64,000 bases of DNA from Siphonodentalium dalli (taxonomy: Eukaryota > Mollusca > Scaphopoda > Gadilida > Siphonodentaliidae). Below, piece after piece: positions 22,531 through 36,091 of this stretch. The notes below the pieces were generated by a model. The model searched no databases and was not told where the DNA came from. It was given only the letters and a program-made list of their open reading frames with translations. The DNA is taken from the NCBI GenBank assembly GCA_032622095.1, contig CP136061.1, positions 196,774,935 to 196,838,934 of the forward strand, in the 5' to 3' direction. A program made the translations under genes and the position numbers. Positions within the stretch are counted from its first letter, which is position 1. Each line of letters starts with the position of its first letter.

Positions 22531-24429
22531 AAAAACACCCTACTTCCAATGGCCGAATATGGGCATTTTTAAAATCGCTGTAAAAAAATGATCAAAGCGG
22601 ATTTTGGATATGTTATAAAGGAGATATTCAGGCTTCAAATGACTAAATGACCAGCCTATACCGGGAAATAATGATTTATCTGTCACGGGATATTATATCT
22701 CAATGACATTTGGCACGAATTTTGACCATAATGAGGACTTTCAACGCTGTTTTAATTAGTTTTGTTTTTATTATTCATTATATGGCTAATCACCTCTGTT
22801 TAGATAGATAAATGTTGATATGTGTCTGTCCGCACGAGTCTGAACCATGGGTCATCATATCTCAATGTCAATTGAATTGGGTGGATATATTCAGTACAAA
22901 GACAGCTTTTAAATAAAAGGATCCGTTGATGTGATCAAACAAGGTCATGGTCCTGTTACTTCTACTTTGGGCATGCCTAGCATTTGCTGTATGCACCAAG
23001 GGGGTATATATATGCACCGGGCGACAATCCAACTCTTGTTTGCTACTAATTTGCAGGCTCCAGCATATCAAGTGATGTGTTTGCTGCATTCGCCTTTTAC
23101 AGTCGGAGTGAAAATGAAGAGCGTTGTATTATTCAATGGACCACCCTTCGCGTTCAGACAATGCGTCCAGCGGACAAAGCGCTGTACATAGCAATAAGCA
23201 ATCTCAAACTAATTACATTTATTGATATAAATTTAATTTTGTATTGTCGGCAACAATATCAGATATATACATATCGGAACTATAAACTGTTAAACTCGCT
23301 TGTCGCGAGGGACAACTTGTCTGCATATTTTTATTAGTATTATAAAGAATACATTACATATAAGGGATTGGAGGACAAGTTATGTAAAACTTATATGGAC
23401 ATCCGCTCCCTTTAGATCATACATGAAACATATAACAATTTATTTTGGATTTATACCAGGTTTGCATTGATTCGGTTCCCATCGACAACACACACAAATA
23501 AATAAACGTTTGATAGAATATCAGCATCGCCTGCATAAATCACCCATACATAACACAATCATGAAGAAGATGGAGCGACTGACCAAACTTGGATATAATA
23601 GTAAATGGGAAGCGGACGAAGCAATGGGCAAATTCAAGAGATGTACTCATTGGAATGTACATTAAAAGTCAAGATTCAGACATGGACGATGACATAAAAG
23701 ATTCAGACGATGATTATATTTCTATAAACTTCATCCCAATATTTTTGTTTTGTCTTTGTTATATATGGTCTGTGGCTGTATGGCGATGGGTCTATTGCGA
23801 TGAACAGCCATGCAGAATATTTTAATTTCCATTGGTTGTGTAAGAGCTCTTCGCTATAATAACATCTGAATGTGGCTATTGGTTCATCAGATACTCAAAT
23901 GTGTGATACAGGCCATAACTTTTAATATGCTTTAAGTTGTAAAGATCGGAGTGAAAATATATGAAATGATTGTCTAATACTTTACCATGACACATGGATT
24001 TTCACAAAATGCTCTTCAAAATAAGTAAATGTTGGGGACACAGAACTATATGTTTGTTATTTGGAAAATGCGTCACACAGAAGCAACATTACCTCACAAA
24101 TGTGATTTATTGGTAAACTCGTTCAGAGAAACTTATGTGATTACGAACGTCCAGAAAATTGTTGCATGGAGTGCATGCTATTGCAGTTTGTAATCGATCG
24201 CTTTTGAAATTAATTAAATCAAGGTGTTTAATGTTTAAAGAGGGTTAGCTACATTAAGGTAACAAATTTAAAAAAGGAAAGCTGTACACTAGATTGTGGT
24301 TCGAAAGCTATCAGAACATTCAAATTATACAAGCGTGGGTTTAAACAGTTGCACTCCTGTATGCAAAATGACCGCTTATATATGTATATCTTTGGGTAAT
24401 AAACATTTAAAAAAAAAACATATACCCGC
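22531..24429. other. No gene supported
   Basis: 22531-22630 resembles the terminal part of element B (gcggattttggatatgtt). A short acidic plus-strand frame lies at 23561-23665, and an overlapping shifted frame to 23825 has a D/S-rich stretch and a hydrophobic segment. This could be a decayed small membrane protein, but there is no family match. The rest is AT-rich. Confidence 0.35.
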
Positions 24430-26650
24430 CTGATTTACGTCAAGCTATAGTCTGGTCGTTGAGACTCGATTTTGAGGTGAACCTAGAACAAATTGTTTAC
24501 AAGCTGTTTTCGGTGTCATTCGACGCGGAAAAGCATCAGGAACAACATATCCAAAATCCGAAAAAATCCGCGTTGGGGAAACTTTGTTATCCACGATGAC
24601 GTCCAACATGGTTGTCTATGCTACATCAGTTCTCGATATAAGTCATTATACGATATATAGTGGCATCAGAATTATGCCGTTATATCAGTTTGTGTTAAAT
24701 TAGAATGTGGGAGCGAGTAGAGTGACACGGACAGAAAATTATACAATCGTTGCCATGAAATGGCTGTCAAAATGGCCGCAACTCCAAACCATACCACGTA
24801 GAAAGCAACATATTGGGTAACCACATAAGAGTGAAATACGTATTGGCAATATACAAGTCGGTTGTTAAATATCTTTAAAGGTACACACATCATTAAAACA
24901 GATAAATCTGAAGGATCATCGGTCACTGCACAGCAAGTCAACCCCCCAATGATTTACGTCTTTAACGTTTGGGTGTTCTGCTTATCCAACATCCAACTGT
25001 TGGGCAAAACAAAAATTGCTCGTGCATGCAACACACGAACTAATGTTTCGCCTCACAGTGCATGGTAGTTTCATTCGGCATGGTGATTAAATATTGAATG
25101 CAACGCCGAAATTTAAGTGCATACTCTAGAGGTATAAATACTAGTTATATTTCCGGAATTGTCAACACTCCCGGTGATAATAAACGATACACGTATGTCG
25201 CAATGGTTATTATACTGTAAAGAAACACTCATATCTTCAATGGATTAGCACCGAATCTCACCAGGTCAAAGAGAGTGTACATAGTACATTGTATGTAAGA
25301 CTAATTTTCATTCTGCTATCAACCCGCTTTCTTAGTAGACAATTTTGTTAAAATTACTTCAGTGGCCACTTTACAACTATAATAAGCTACAGCGCAATGC
25401 ACACTATTAGTTTTCAGTATATTTTTGTTTGAAAATATATTACCATTACCACCCACGTAATCGTGCTAAATATCAGGTGATCATCGTTTAAGATGTTATT
25501 CCAACGTTTAACATTCACCCAATATTGTTAGTTGTGGTTCTGTGTGCAACAGACATATGTAACATAATGGAAAATGGGTAAACGCGGTGATGCGGTTGAA
25601 GACAACGTAGTAAGTTTCGCGTAGATGTGGCCTTGGTGAATTCAACCAAATATAATTTCCAGGTATAAACACAGTCTCTGTCACAGATTATGTAGGCAAT
25701 TTTGGTCAAGTTTTGAATTTATTGAAGACAGTCTAGGTTACTCATTTGTGATTTAATAAATTTAGTTCATGGTACACCATCACGCATTCTTGTGATAAAA
25801 GCGAAATATTCGTGTTTTATCACTTGATCTGAGGCAACTATAACTACTATTTTGAGACACGTACAATAGGATCTACGCATTCTCCCCAGTACAATATGAA
25901 CATAATTCATACCGTTTTATAGCAATTAATTTTTAAAGATTTTATACCGTAGATATCAAAATAAATGGTGATCGGTCTCATTCGTGAGACTGCTCTGAAT
26001 ACATATATTTCTGATTCTAGAGAAAGGCCGCATAGTCAATACATCCCTACTAAATCCCGTTTAGCTGTTTAATTATACATATATCACACGATTCAAGATT
26101 AGCGGTACAGATAAAACTGCGTCATTTTTCCGTTTCTTTTCGCCCAAAAGTCCAGATTTAACCGTTCCACAAGACCCTGATTTCGATTGCTCTCTCGCGA
26201 GATACATCAGAAAGAATTCGTACATCTCTAATCAATAGTTTCTCTTATACTTGTAGTCATTCTTCCTCGCAATATTCGAGCGTTTGTTCACTCGTATAGG
26301 ACTAGCTATTCAATTTTGCACTAAATGTAAATTTCATTCGATTTTGTCCATTTTGGTGGCCATTTTGGGAAAAATATTCTACATGTATGGTTTACGACTA
26401 AGCAATGTATGTGTATATTTCAATTTATTACGAATTTGGCATTAATTGGAACACCTGCCGCAGAATTCAGTATTTTCAGATAACAACAGTCATTATGGAC
26501 GCCATCTTCAATAGAGAATTTTCCCCAAAGCGGATTTTAGCGGATTTTGGATATGTTGTTCCCTACATTCTGCCCGACAATATGACACCAAAAACAGCTT
26601 GTAAACAATTTGTTCTAGGTCCAATGCTTCAACGACCAGACTACTAGTCT
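24430..26650. mobile_element. Foldback element B (about 2.2 kb)
   Basis: Terminal inverted arms of about 150-190 bp: 24430-24615 pairs with 26495-26650 (shared aaaacagcttgtaaacaatt on the plus strand of the right arm). Internally, 24640-25080 and 25190-25880 match element A's 18430-18870 and 19190-19850. 25940-26100 is the reverse complement of A's 20470-20640. No transposase. A frame at 26405-26647 lies in the terminal arm. Confidence 0.6.
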
Positions 26651-27720
26651 CTTAGTCTCTCTCTATAACATGACGTAAAGCAGACGGGTATATATATATA
26701 TAGGGACGGCGCATATGGGCAGTGCTATAGGGGCAAGCAGCAGCGGAGCGCGTTATATACAAGCCCCCTGTGGTCCGAGTCGTTTGTTGTGGGTGTTTGG
26801 GTAAAATGACATTAAATACAACAATCATGAAGCATTCGGCTGCATGCAAATTGTTGCGTGCATGAATCAATGTACTACAGTTGTTTGATTCATGCATGCA
26901 ACAATTTTAAAAATAATTATGGATATCGGCGTGTCACATGCATATAATGATGTGTTATAAACAGGCATATCGGTTTCAAAAATAAAATAGGGGTATACTA
27001 ATTATGATAGTATAGAATTGTTCCGCCGATAATTTGTTTCTACCGGGGTGTGACTCTCATTATGTTTGTATGTTTGTTTATGTCATGTATCACGCTTCTT
27101 GGCTGTCCAATAAATAATGGAATTGAATTATAAGTATGTCAGTTGTTTTCCGTGGGCCGATGGTTTACGTTTGCAATGGCGTACTTTCCCGGTAAAATTA
27201 ACCATCTGCACGTTCTTTCCTCCAGCCATAAACATGATGTGAAATGACATATTGGCTGTTTTACGATTTGTCCCAATAAATCAACAAACCGACCGCATAC
27301 GGAGAGGTAACAGTTCACCGGGAAATCAAGGATCTGCACATAACTCATGGACCCTTAAGTTGGCAATAACTTGTGCCCCAATCCAATCAGCTATTTTTGC
27401 TAATAAAATATGTTTAAACTAACTCATGGACCCTTCTAAACTTATCCACGCATGCGGTTCCATGACATTCGTTCCCCTGTCGTTGTGTTGATCACGAATA
27501 TGCCTGTATCGGGAATCAAACCTGGTTTGCCACTGCTGTGCTTCATAATTACGTCAAATGCACTAAATATATGTACCTTAAACGGTTTGGGTCACCGAGG
27601 ACATTACAGCTGCATATATATGATAAATGTACATGCATTCAACCACAATTGTAAACATAAATATAGCATTGCATAAAATGTACTGAATCCGATTCGATGG
27701 TCCCCATGTCATCAGATCCC
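26651..27720. other. No gene; one strong hairpin
   Basis: A 23-bp inverted repeat at 26848-26870 and 26885-26907 (aaattgttgc(g)tgcatgaat) has a 14-base loop. An (AT)n patch lies at 26690-26702. A repeated 'ctcatggaccctt' is found near 27344 and 27423. Confidence 0.5.
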
Positions 27721-27729
27721 AACAACAGC

Positions 27730-27763
<34 letters not shown>

Positions 27764-27786
27764 GCAATAGCAACAACAACAACATT
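27721..27786. repeat. (AAC)n microsatellite
   Basis: Imperfect CAA/AAC run; its minus-strand translation as poly-Leu is an artefact. Confidence 0.95.
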
Positions 27787-30180
27787 TTTTGAAATTGCGC
27801 TTCAGTTATCAGAATCGAGTAATTGCCCAAAAATAATGCTAACCATAGTCAACTATAGTATAAAATTGCCCGAAACCTGTTATTTATCAACATTTTGTTC
27901 CACGAAATTTTTCCCGGTTCGTCAAATATCTGACACAAAAAAGCCCTTGATTTTAAAGTTATCCATCTTCATCCGCAATTTGGTCCGAGGCGGTCTTCTC
28001 GTCGACTCCAGTTAAAATTATGGGTGGGGGGGGGGGGGGCTGAAAAATTATTTATTTAAAAAATCGATATCTGATCACTCTGAGCTTTGATGTGTGTGTT
28101 CCTCGACTCGAATCAACTATTTTTTACCACAAAAGCCAAGGAAATATTAATTTGCGAGCGTTAATTCGGATTATTCATCTTTAAACAAGAAAACTTGACC
28201 CCCCATCATAGCATCTATTTATCGTTAAGGTGGTGACATTAAGATAGTCTATCATGACCATGTCTCCTCCGAAATATATAATATAATATAACTAGCCTTT
28301 ATTATTTAAATATTGATAATATACATATTGAAATAGAATATACTATCCTATCCTATCTTAGATGCCTTCGGGATTGTGGGCGTTTCTGATCGAGTGCTGC
28401 TTATTATCCCACCGTTCTATTAATAGATTGGTATGCTTATTGATATGATGTGTTGTATAATTTTGATTGTTTTAATAAAACGGGATGAAGTTGAGCGCCT
28501 GCATGGATGTGCATCTGTGTTCCACTCCCAGACAAGGAAGACAAGAAAACCGTAGTCAGAAATGGTAACGAACGCCCTCATGATCATATTAGTAAGCATA
28601 TCATTATATATAATATAACATATATTGGTTTCATGAACGCGCCACTTCAGAATTCCGTTAAATCAACTAATCTTTCAAATTATTACACCAACTGAAGGTT
28701 TCTCATTCACCACACCAGAAAGCCTCTAAATGCGGTCCAAAAATCTACTAATCGGATTAAATACACCCCGATACTTCACAATACGATATGTAATCTCCAT
28801 TCCAACATCGGCATACTTCATCAGCAATGTTAGCTGTTATATTATGCATTGTGTTCCCGAAATAAAACTAACTATCGAAAGCAATTAACGCGGTCATAAA
28901 AGTTACACACTACAACAATGAGACATCCGCGAAAAACATCCGCTAATACATACATCCTGCACAATGTATAACCGGTACGCAGTATAGCGAGTATGTTATT
29001 ACAGAAAGCTCCTATTTTTTAATGAAAGTTTTATTCGTCAACATATGTTACTATTTGATTATTATATATTATTAGACGATATATATCATACATGTATATA
29101 CAATGTCGGGCATTGTTGATTAATCCTTTCTTATCGAAGTTGTTTCCGTTACCTATTTATCGTCATTCCGCTTTTTTGATTAGTCGCAATATTTGGCGTA
29201 TGTGATTAAAACAGTTTGTTTTATATTTACCGAAATTAAATTACATCTTCTGCAAATTATACTTGATGTCTCACTAATGACAAATGTTCTGCGAGCATCC
29301 CCATAGCTCCATGGACACTGCCAGATCAATCTGGCAGTATGCACCCATATGGCGTAATAAAGTCCTTAATTTGGCTTCCACGCTCCCAATAATTTCCCCG
29401 ACTAAGTTGCATCCATATGGAAATGAGTAAATAGCATGCGTTTAAACTTTAAAGGCACATGGTTACGAACTTTTTTGTACTATTTACTGTTTTCTTCGAA
29501 GGATGAATGTTCTTTGTTAAGACGATATTTTTATTAGGGAGAACCTGGTAGAACTATAGTTTTAACTTCAAATCTTCCTATGAATGGGTCCATATGTTCG
29601 ATTTCATTATTTTATGCACACATACTATAGAGATAATATAGTTTTATAATGTCAACTCTGATTTGCATTCTTATTTAAGAGGTTGCACGCACTATACAAC
29701 AAGACTGACTTACTTTGCGGACGATTTATCACACACAATAGTAAACTACGTAAAATGTCACGGGAACACTGTGTGTATAATAGGAGAATTTGTGTATTCA
29801 CTGAGATAAAGAGCATTTGAAATCTATTCATAGACCAAGAGGGTGTTATTTAAAGTATACCTAGCCTTCCTTTATGTACACGCGCAGTTTAGTTGTACGG
29901 TTTTGTACAGAGCATAGTAGACCAGACTGTCCAGACAGATGAGTATTTTGCTGTATACCTACTATACACAAAACTATATGACGTGCGCTTATCTGTGAAC
30001 AAAAACATGTGTCAACCGCGGCAAAGGCGAAAAATTGTATATATCCAATTCATGCTGGCTGGGCCATATCTATTCACCCACCTATGACGTGAATTATGAA
30101 TTAAAATAGCCTGATAAAATGTCTGCATATAATTATGTCATTGACACGTGTATACATACGCGACGAAGACGTCATGTGAT
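27787..30180. other. Upstream intergenic DNA, no gene
   Basis: A G-run lies at 28022-28039. A dispersed repeat at 28060-28240 has a relative at 40840-40980 (shared 'ctctgagctttga', 'ttcctcgactc'). A CTATC repeat lies near 28345. No exon was recognised. Confidence 0.45.
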
Positions 30181-30301
30181 TGTGAGGTTTATGACTGTGT
30201 TATCAACGTGAGTTAACGGATATAAGGAAAGAACATGGACCATATTAACTTATTCGATATCTTTACCTCCGTGTGATAACAGTGTCTGTTCAAAGCAAGC
30301 G
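30181..30301 (+). promoter_or_regulatory. Promoter and leader of the TSP1 gene
   Basis: A TATA-like TATAAGG is at 30221-30227. The leader before ATG 30302 contains a 13-codon upstream frame (ATG 30235, TGA 30274-30276) that ends 25 bases before the main start. This is a plausible translational damper. Confidence 0.35.
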
Positions 30302-30362
30302 ATGGATAAAGGGTGGTTGTTGTATTCCTTGTTATTTGTCTTGACGTTCAGCGTTTTATATG
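30302..30362 (+). CDS. TSP1-gene exon 1: signal peptide
   Basis: ATG followed by 20 codons: M-D-K-G then a hydrophobic core (W-L-L-Y-S-L-L-F-V-L-T-F-S-V-L-Y), a textbook secretory signal. The exon ends at G|GTGAGT (30363) with one base of the next codon, i.e. phase 1. Every downstream TSP1 exon also starts in phase 1 (needs one base), so the exons join in frame; joined to the 42078 exon the first residues would be Ala-Gly-His-Trp. Assigning this exon to the TSP1 gene is inference from strand, phase and position, since the next certain exon is 11.7 kb away. Confidence 0.65.
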
Positions 30363-30473
30363 GTGAGTTACGTCATGGTTGATGGATAGATCTCATATTA
30401 TTCAAGCTAGATTTCTGGCTTGCACTGTGATGAGGTACACGAAGTCATCGATACCCACATTGAACTAACTTAA

Positions 30474-30700
30474 CCCTTTCACGACGGGAGCTTCGCTGGT
30501 GCAGCATTAATGACCATATGCCAGTGCATTCACTTATGTATGCGAGTCTCCAATAGGGAGTCTCACATATATACGAAAATGCACTGGCTTACAATGTTAA
30601 GGTAAACATTGATAGGCCAACGCATTCTCTTATATATGCAAGGCTCTCTATGCATTGGCACATGGTTTTCGCAAACTCCAGGAAGGTCCATCATGGAGGG
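30474..30700. mobile_element. Old, diverged copy of the TTAA MITE
   Basis: Flanked by TTAA (30470-30473, 30701-30704), with CCCTTTC... and ...GGAGGG ends. It contains degraded versions of both palindromes (ccaacgcattctctta; ccagtgcattcactta). It lies in intron 1 of the TSP1 gene. Confidence 0.65.
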
Positions 30701-31246
30701 TTAAGGTACATCTATTACCACACCCCTTCAAATTTATTCCTGGACTATATTTTCGTCAGGTATCTTCCAATTAAAATTTAACCCCTATAGATGACGACCA
30801 TCTGTAATGTGTGTGATGTCGTGGATTTGAACAAGTTGTGATCCTCAGAAGGACAGAGTATACTGTGATAACGTCCGGTGAGGGGTGACATTTAGAAACG
30901 AGCATCGAAAATGCACACATGAAGTCACCGACCATTTATCCAATCAAGGAACAAACTTTCAGCAATCCATTTGGACCTTTTTGTTGTTGTGGATATGTAT
31001 GCTGTGGCCTAGTGTTCTTTCTGCCAATCAAACCAACCGCGCGAACAAGCGGAATGTATATACTAATGTTAATAGCGATACAAGTTTACCAGTGGTATAC
31101 ACGCATTTGATTACATATAAGTATCAACGAGTCAGCGATTATTGTTTACAAACAAATGTGATAGTGTCACTTTTGTGAGCACATATCTATACATGGACAT
31201 AATATACATATAGGATTCATTGGAATACCGATACACGCTATCTATA
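30701..31246. other. Intron 1 sequence, no gene supported
   Basis: Two overlapping plus frames (30885-31178; 30919-31110), the second with a Cys-rich hydrophobic stretch (C-C-C-G-Y-V-C-C-G), have no flanking splice pair that I trust. Could be a decayed membrane-protein fragment. Confidence 0.3.
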
Positions 31247-33718
31247 TCTATATTTGCGAATGTCTGTTTGTCTATATATATAAATTCACAGGGGACCATC
31301 TAGATGGCACCAAAGGGGTATAATAGGGGTAAAGTTTTACGAGAAAGATAATGGTGCGGGTTAGAATGTTCTAAAGTGACGCCGTTGTTGTCAGGGGCAG
31401 AACAAGGGGAGGGGCAGAAATATTTTTTGTCGCCGATTGCCACGAAACTTATATATAATCATTCCCATGATATGAGGCATCTAATGGTGTGGTTTATATA
31501 TGTCAAAAGTGCCACCGTTCGCGTCAGGGATGCACGGACGGGGAGAGGGGAACAAAAATTGATAAAAACTAATTTTAGCGCCGATTTCCACCAAATTGAT
31601 ATATATTCTTTTCCATGATACAAGGAATCTTATTATGTAATTTAAAGACGCCAAATTGCTGTAGTTTGGATGAAAAATTGTGGGGGGGGGGCACTAAATT
31701 TAATAAGAATGGATTCAGTCGCCGATTGCCACCACACTTATACAATATCATCCCCATGATATATGAGGAGTCTAATGGTGTGGCTTAAATCTGTCAAAAG
31801 TTAGGGGTGCACTGAAAGGCATAGGGCACCAAAATTGATACGCAATATTTTTAGCGCCAATTTACACCAAAGTGATACACATTCTTATCCATTACACGAG
31901 GAGTCCAATCGTATGATTTACAGACGCCATATTGGTGCTGTTTGGGTGATATATGGGGGTGGGGTGGACACTAAATTTTATCAAAATTTGTTTAGTCGCC
32001 AATTAGCTTATAAATAATCATCTCCATGATATCAGGAGTCTAATAGTGTAGTTTAAGGATGTCACAAGTGAGGCCAATCGAGTCAGGGATGAATAGAAGG
32101 TGAGAGGGAGACAAAAAAGATAAACAGTATATTTAGCGCCGATTTCCGTTCCACCAGATTGATACATATTCTTCTCCGTGAAACGAGGAATCTAATCGTG
32201 TTGTTTAGATACGCCAAATTGGTGGCGTATTGGCGAGAGATATGTGGGCCCTAAATTTGATGTACATGTATACTCGCCAATTTTCACCAGTTGTACATAT
32301 ATATGCATTTCCATAATGAGTCTAAGTGTGTGGTTTAATGATGACAAAAGTGGCACCGCTTCAGTCTGAAATAGGACAGGGGGGTCACCAAAACTGATAC
32401 AAAAAATATGGTTAGTGCCAATTACCATCAAATTCATACACCTTCTTCTCAAATGATACGAGCAATCAACTCGTCCGTGTTAAAGGCACGTGCGGCCTTA
32501 ATTGTCGAAATATTCATATTTGTTCCAAACACCGTAAACAGAAAAACATTAAAACGCGTACAGTTCCGTTCATATATACCATGACCATCGCGTAAACAGC
32601 ATGTTATCATACGGACCTACTATATTTTATCTAAGCAAGAGCCTGATTGTGTTACAGAAGACAGCACAATGCTACTGGCTAATCACACACAAATGGCATA
32701 AACGCTTTTTATTAGTTCCATATCAGGTATTCACCAACAAAGAACGCTCTTTATGTTTACCATCATAATATAAACAAACACCAGAAAAGTAACTTTTTAC
32801 GCTTTTGTTTACATAACAATGGTAAAACATATGACCGTAACATACTGTTTATGCGATATTTCTTATTTGTATACGGACAAAGTATATCTACATTTTGATG
32901 TTCTTTCTGTTTGTGGCGGTTTTTGACAGGTGGAGATATTTTCACAGGATACCCACCGCCAAGGCCAACCGTGTCTTTAAAACGTACAATGAGCTAGCAA
33001 TCTTGATACATAGAAGTAATCATTAAACGTATATTTATCATTTTATTTAAGAAATACACATATTCTTGCAAACTGGGAGAACTCGAACCATCATAGGATT
33101 GCATATTATAATGGATCATGTATATATTATAAAACAATTGAGTCTGTTCCATTCAATATAGTTCCCACAATTTTTTTTTACAATAAACCACTCATGTAGC
33201 TGATATACGTACATAGCAATATTTCTTTTAAACTAAGAATATTTCGCCAATAGCGCCATGAACAGAGGAGCACCTGGACAAGTTTTTAAACAACTGTATC
33301 TTCATGGAGATATGATAGCCAGGTGCCCTCAAACTCTTAGTCTAACCCACTAGATTGATTTTTTTTATACATCTCTATATATGTAAAACCTAATTGTCGT
33401 CTTTTATTTTTGCGAACTAATATGTTTATGATGTTCATGTTTCATGTCATAACGTCTGACGTACACGGAGATGTAAATTAATAAATACTTCTTTATTGGT
33501 GGAACGGGTTAATCGCGATAAACAAAATGACAATCTACAATGTGAGCCACTACTTGTATTCCATGTTTAAGAATCATGTTTTGTTATGCTATTTGGATAT
33601 ACAATTCATAAGAATATGTGTAACACTTTGAGTAAGAGTATCCTCTAATCCCACCAAATATCCACAGCATGCAGAGGGTTTTAACTTTAACATGGGCAAC
33701 GCCGGGTAACCCTGCTAG
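31247..33718 (+). mobile_element. Non-autonomous Helitron H1 (2.47 kb)
   Basis: 5' TCTATATTTGCGAATGTCTG after an A; 3' CAACGCCGGGTAACCCTGCTAG followed by T, i.e. a hairpin plus CTRR|T. The interior is a run of diverged units of about 150 bp with cores such as CGCCGATTGCCACCA and ATGATA(T/C)GAGGAATCTAAT. No Rep/helicase gene. It is inserted in intron 1 of the TSP1 gene. It lacks the coding-like segment found in H2 and H3. Confidence 0.75.
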
Positions 33719-35365
33719 TAGCTAATATGAACATGATAGGATAGGATAGAATATTTTATTTCCAATACACATATATATTACATAATAATGATGAAAATTA
33801 TGGATAATTCTGTCGTATATTGTGGGGCATGGCATAGTCTGGCAAGACTGTCTTCCTGCCATGCATGCCCAGTATGGTGTATATAGAAATGAATAACAAT
33901 AGTAAGATGGCCTCGTGTGAGCCGTGCACAGATTGTGTATATGTAATTTATGAGTTTAGCGCTTAATTTAAGGGTGTGTGGAAATGGATACTACCGAGGG
34001 CTATTCAATATCATGTATATGGTTCAAATTCAGATGATTGGGTAGTATTTTTGGCGGATGAGGGTACAGGGACTACTGATTCGTATTGGTTGGCGTTGAA
34101 ACCGTTATATGTACACTTAACGGCATACGATCTGGGGGACAGTCTGGTCATCCTCGATTGTTTGCATTTGATATTGTTGATATTATTGATAAGATAGCGA
34201 AAGGTACTTACTATAATTTCACGATTATATAGCGATTGATATTCAGGCAGGTTAATGGACGGGCTGTTAGACATTCGTAAACTAGATGGCCCAGTCGCGA
34301 GTCCATATGCATTAACCGACTTAAAACATAGTTTCATAATATACAAGGAGAAAGTACATTTATACAGACGAAACATTCCGATTAATGAGACGGTTACGAA
34401 CTTTTTTTCTGGAGACAAAAATAATCCTCAACTGACAGCAAAACCACGCCCCTTGACCCGACTCGTGTGAGTGGGAATTACATGTCAATTTTGCCGTGAA
34501 CAAAATAGACACAATACCAAGCGGTACACCTTTGTCAGTAAATAAAAGTTGATGTACGCAAATTTGATAAATTATTTGTTTTGTGCTGTACATTGTATAG
34601 TATTTACACGTAATATATACTGTTGATGCAATTACATGTATCTATATGTTGGGCACGTATGCATTTTAGAACATTTTTGACTCAATATCAATGTTGTTTC
34701 CAGAAGAACAGTAACACTATTAGTGGAGTCTCGAATATATTAGATCCGCCTGGTATGCCTTATACTGACTATGGACATGGGGTTCATAAGTACTATGCAG
34801 ATGTGTGTTAATGTGGACGGGTACAAGAAGTGAACTATTTCTCTGATATATAGAGGTCCCCTTTGGAGCTCGTTGTGCATAACTTGGGAGACATGACCAT
34901 TCTAGATTTTACGAATGTCGAATTGTGGTGTAGATATATGGTATAAAGCATGATATAAAGTGCACATTCGGAGAAATATAAGGTCCAGGTAAAACAAAGG
35001 AGCTGTGTTTTAAATCGCAGTTAGGATATCTTAACATGATAGGTTGAGGCTATATAGGATTATTGACGAAATGACTGAGATATATGAAGAAGTGTTTTAA
35101 AGAGCAATCGCTATAAAATCTTGTATTAGGTGACGCTATCGTATGTTTACGTTATCGGTGTGGGATGCGGCTCGGTTTCTTGACTTTTGACCGAATACTG
35201 ATAATCTCTGAGGCCCAGTTATCTGGCCTAAAATTTTAATAATTACGATAAAATGAAAACTGGTTGTGGATTGGAAATGTCGCAAAGTAGAACGTATCCT
35301 GTATATAATGTTGTCGCAATCAATAACCATTATCGCCACGCCGATCTCTCACATTTATAGTTATA
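33719..35365. other. Intron 1 sequence with possible exon-like frames
   Basis: GGATA repeats lie at 33736-33750. A plus frame at 33976-34197, a frame at 34251-34466 (acceptor-like caggcag before, strong GTGAGT donor after) and a frame at 34703-34811 (acceptor gttgtttccag, ends TAA) look coding-like. Their phases do not join cleanly, and the opposite strand is also open (34011-34418). I do not recognise any family. Confidence 0.25.
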
Positions 35366-36091
35366 CTAGAAGGTGACCCGACTTCGTCCGGGCTTTGACC
35401 TTGAATTGTCCATTTTGAAGGTCAAGTGGGGTCACGATTTGACCAGTCCAAAACATTGCCCGGACAAAAGTACCCGACAAACGTGCCCGTCGTAATCCAT
35501 CCGCTTTTACCCGATTTGACCTCGAATTGATCATTTTGAAGGTCGAGGTCAGGTCGGGGAAACGACTCGACCCGTCCAATACACCAGTTCACAAAAGTAA
35601 CCCTACGTATCAAATTTCGTCGAAATCCTATCAAAATTGGCGATTTGACCTTGAATTGACCCGATTTCAAGGTCAATGTCACGTCGCACGGGCAAATGAA
35701 TATGCTTATGAGACTCCCCATACGAAAGTAGCCCCACATACCAAGTTTCATCGAAATCCCGTGATATTCGGGCGTTTGACCTTGAAATGACCCGATTTCA
35801 AGGTCAAGGTTACGTCGCACGGGCAAATTAATAGGCCTATGCCACTCTCCGGCCGAAGGCACCCCCATATACCAAGTTTCATCGAAATCCCGTGATATTC
35901 GGCGTTTGACCTTGAAATGACCCGATTTCAAGGTCAAGGTCACATCACACGGACAAATTAATAGGCCCATGCCACCCCCGGCCGAAAATACCCCCACATA
36001 CGAAGTTTCATCGAAATCGGCTCGGCCGTTTTCGAGTTCATCGCGAACACACACACCACACACAGACAGATCTTCCAAAAATATATAATAG
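35366..36091 (-). mobile_element. Inverted Helitron of the GACGAAGTCGGG family
   Basis: Read on the minus strand, the 3' end is a CCCGGACGAAGTCGGG hairpin then TTCTAGT, and the 5' end is TATTATATATTTTTGGAAG. The interior has four to five units of about 115-120 bp with TCAAGGTCAAGGT(C/T)AC and 'aagtttcatcgaaatc'. The 233-codon minus-strand frame across it is a periodic product of these units. Family members are at 15080-15946. Confidence 0.6.

Noticed and set aside
27639-27830. Poly-leucine frame on the minus strand
   Set aside because: Reverse translation of the (AAC)n microsatellite.
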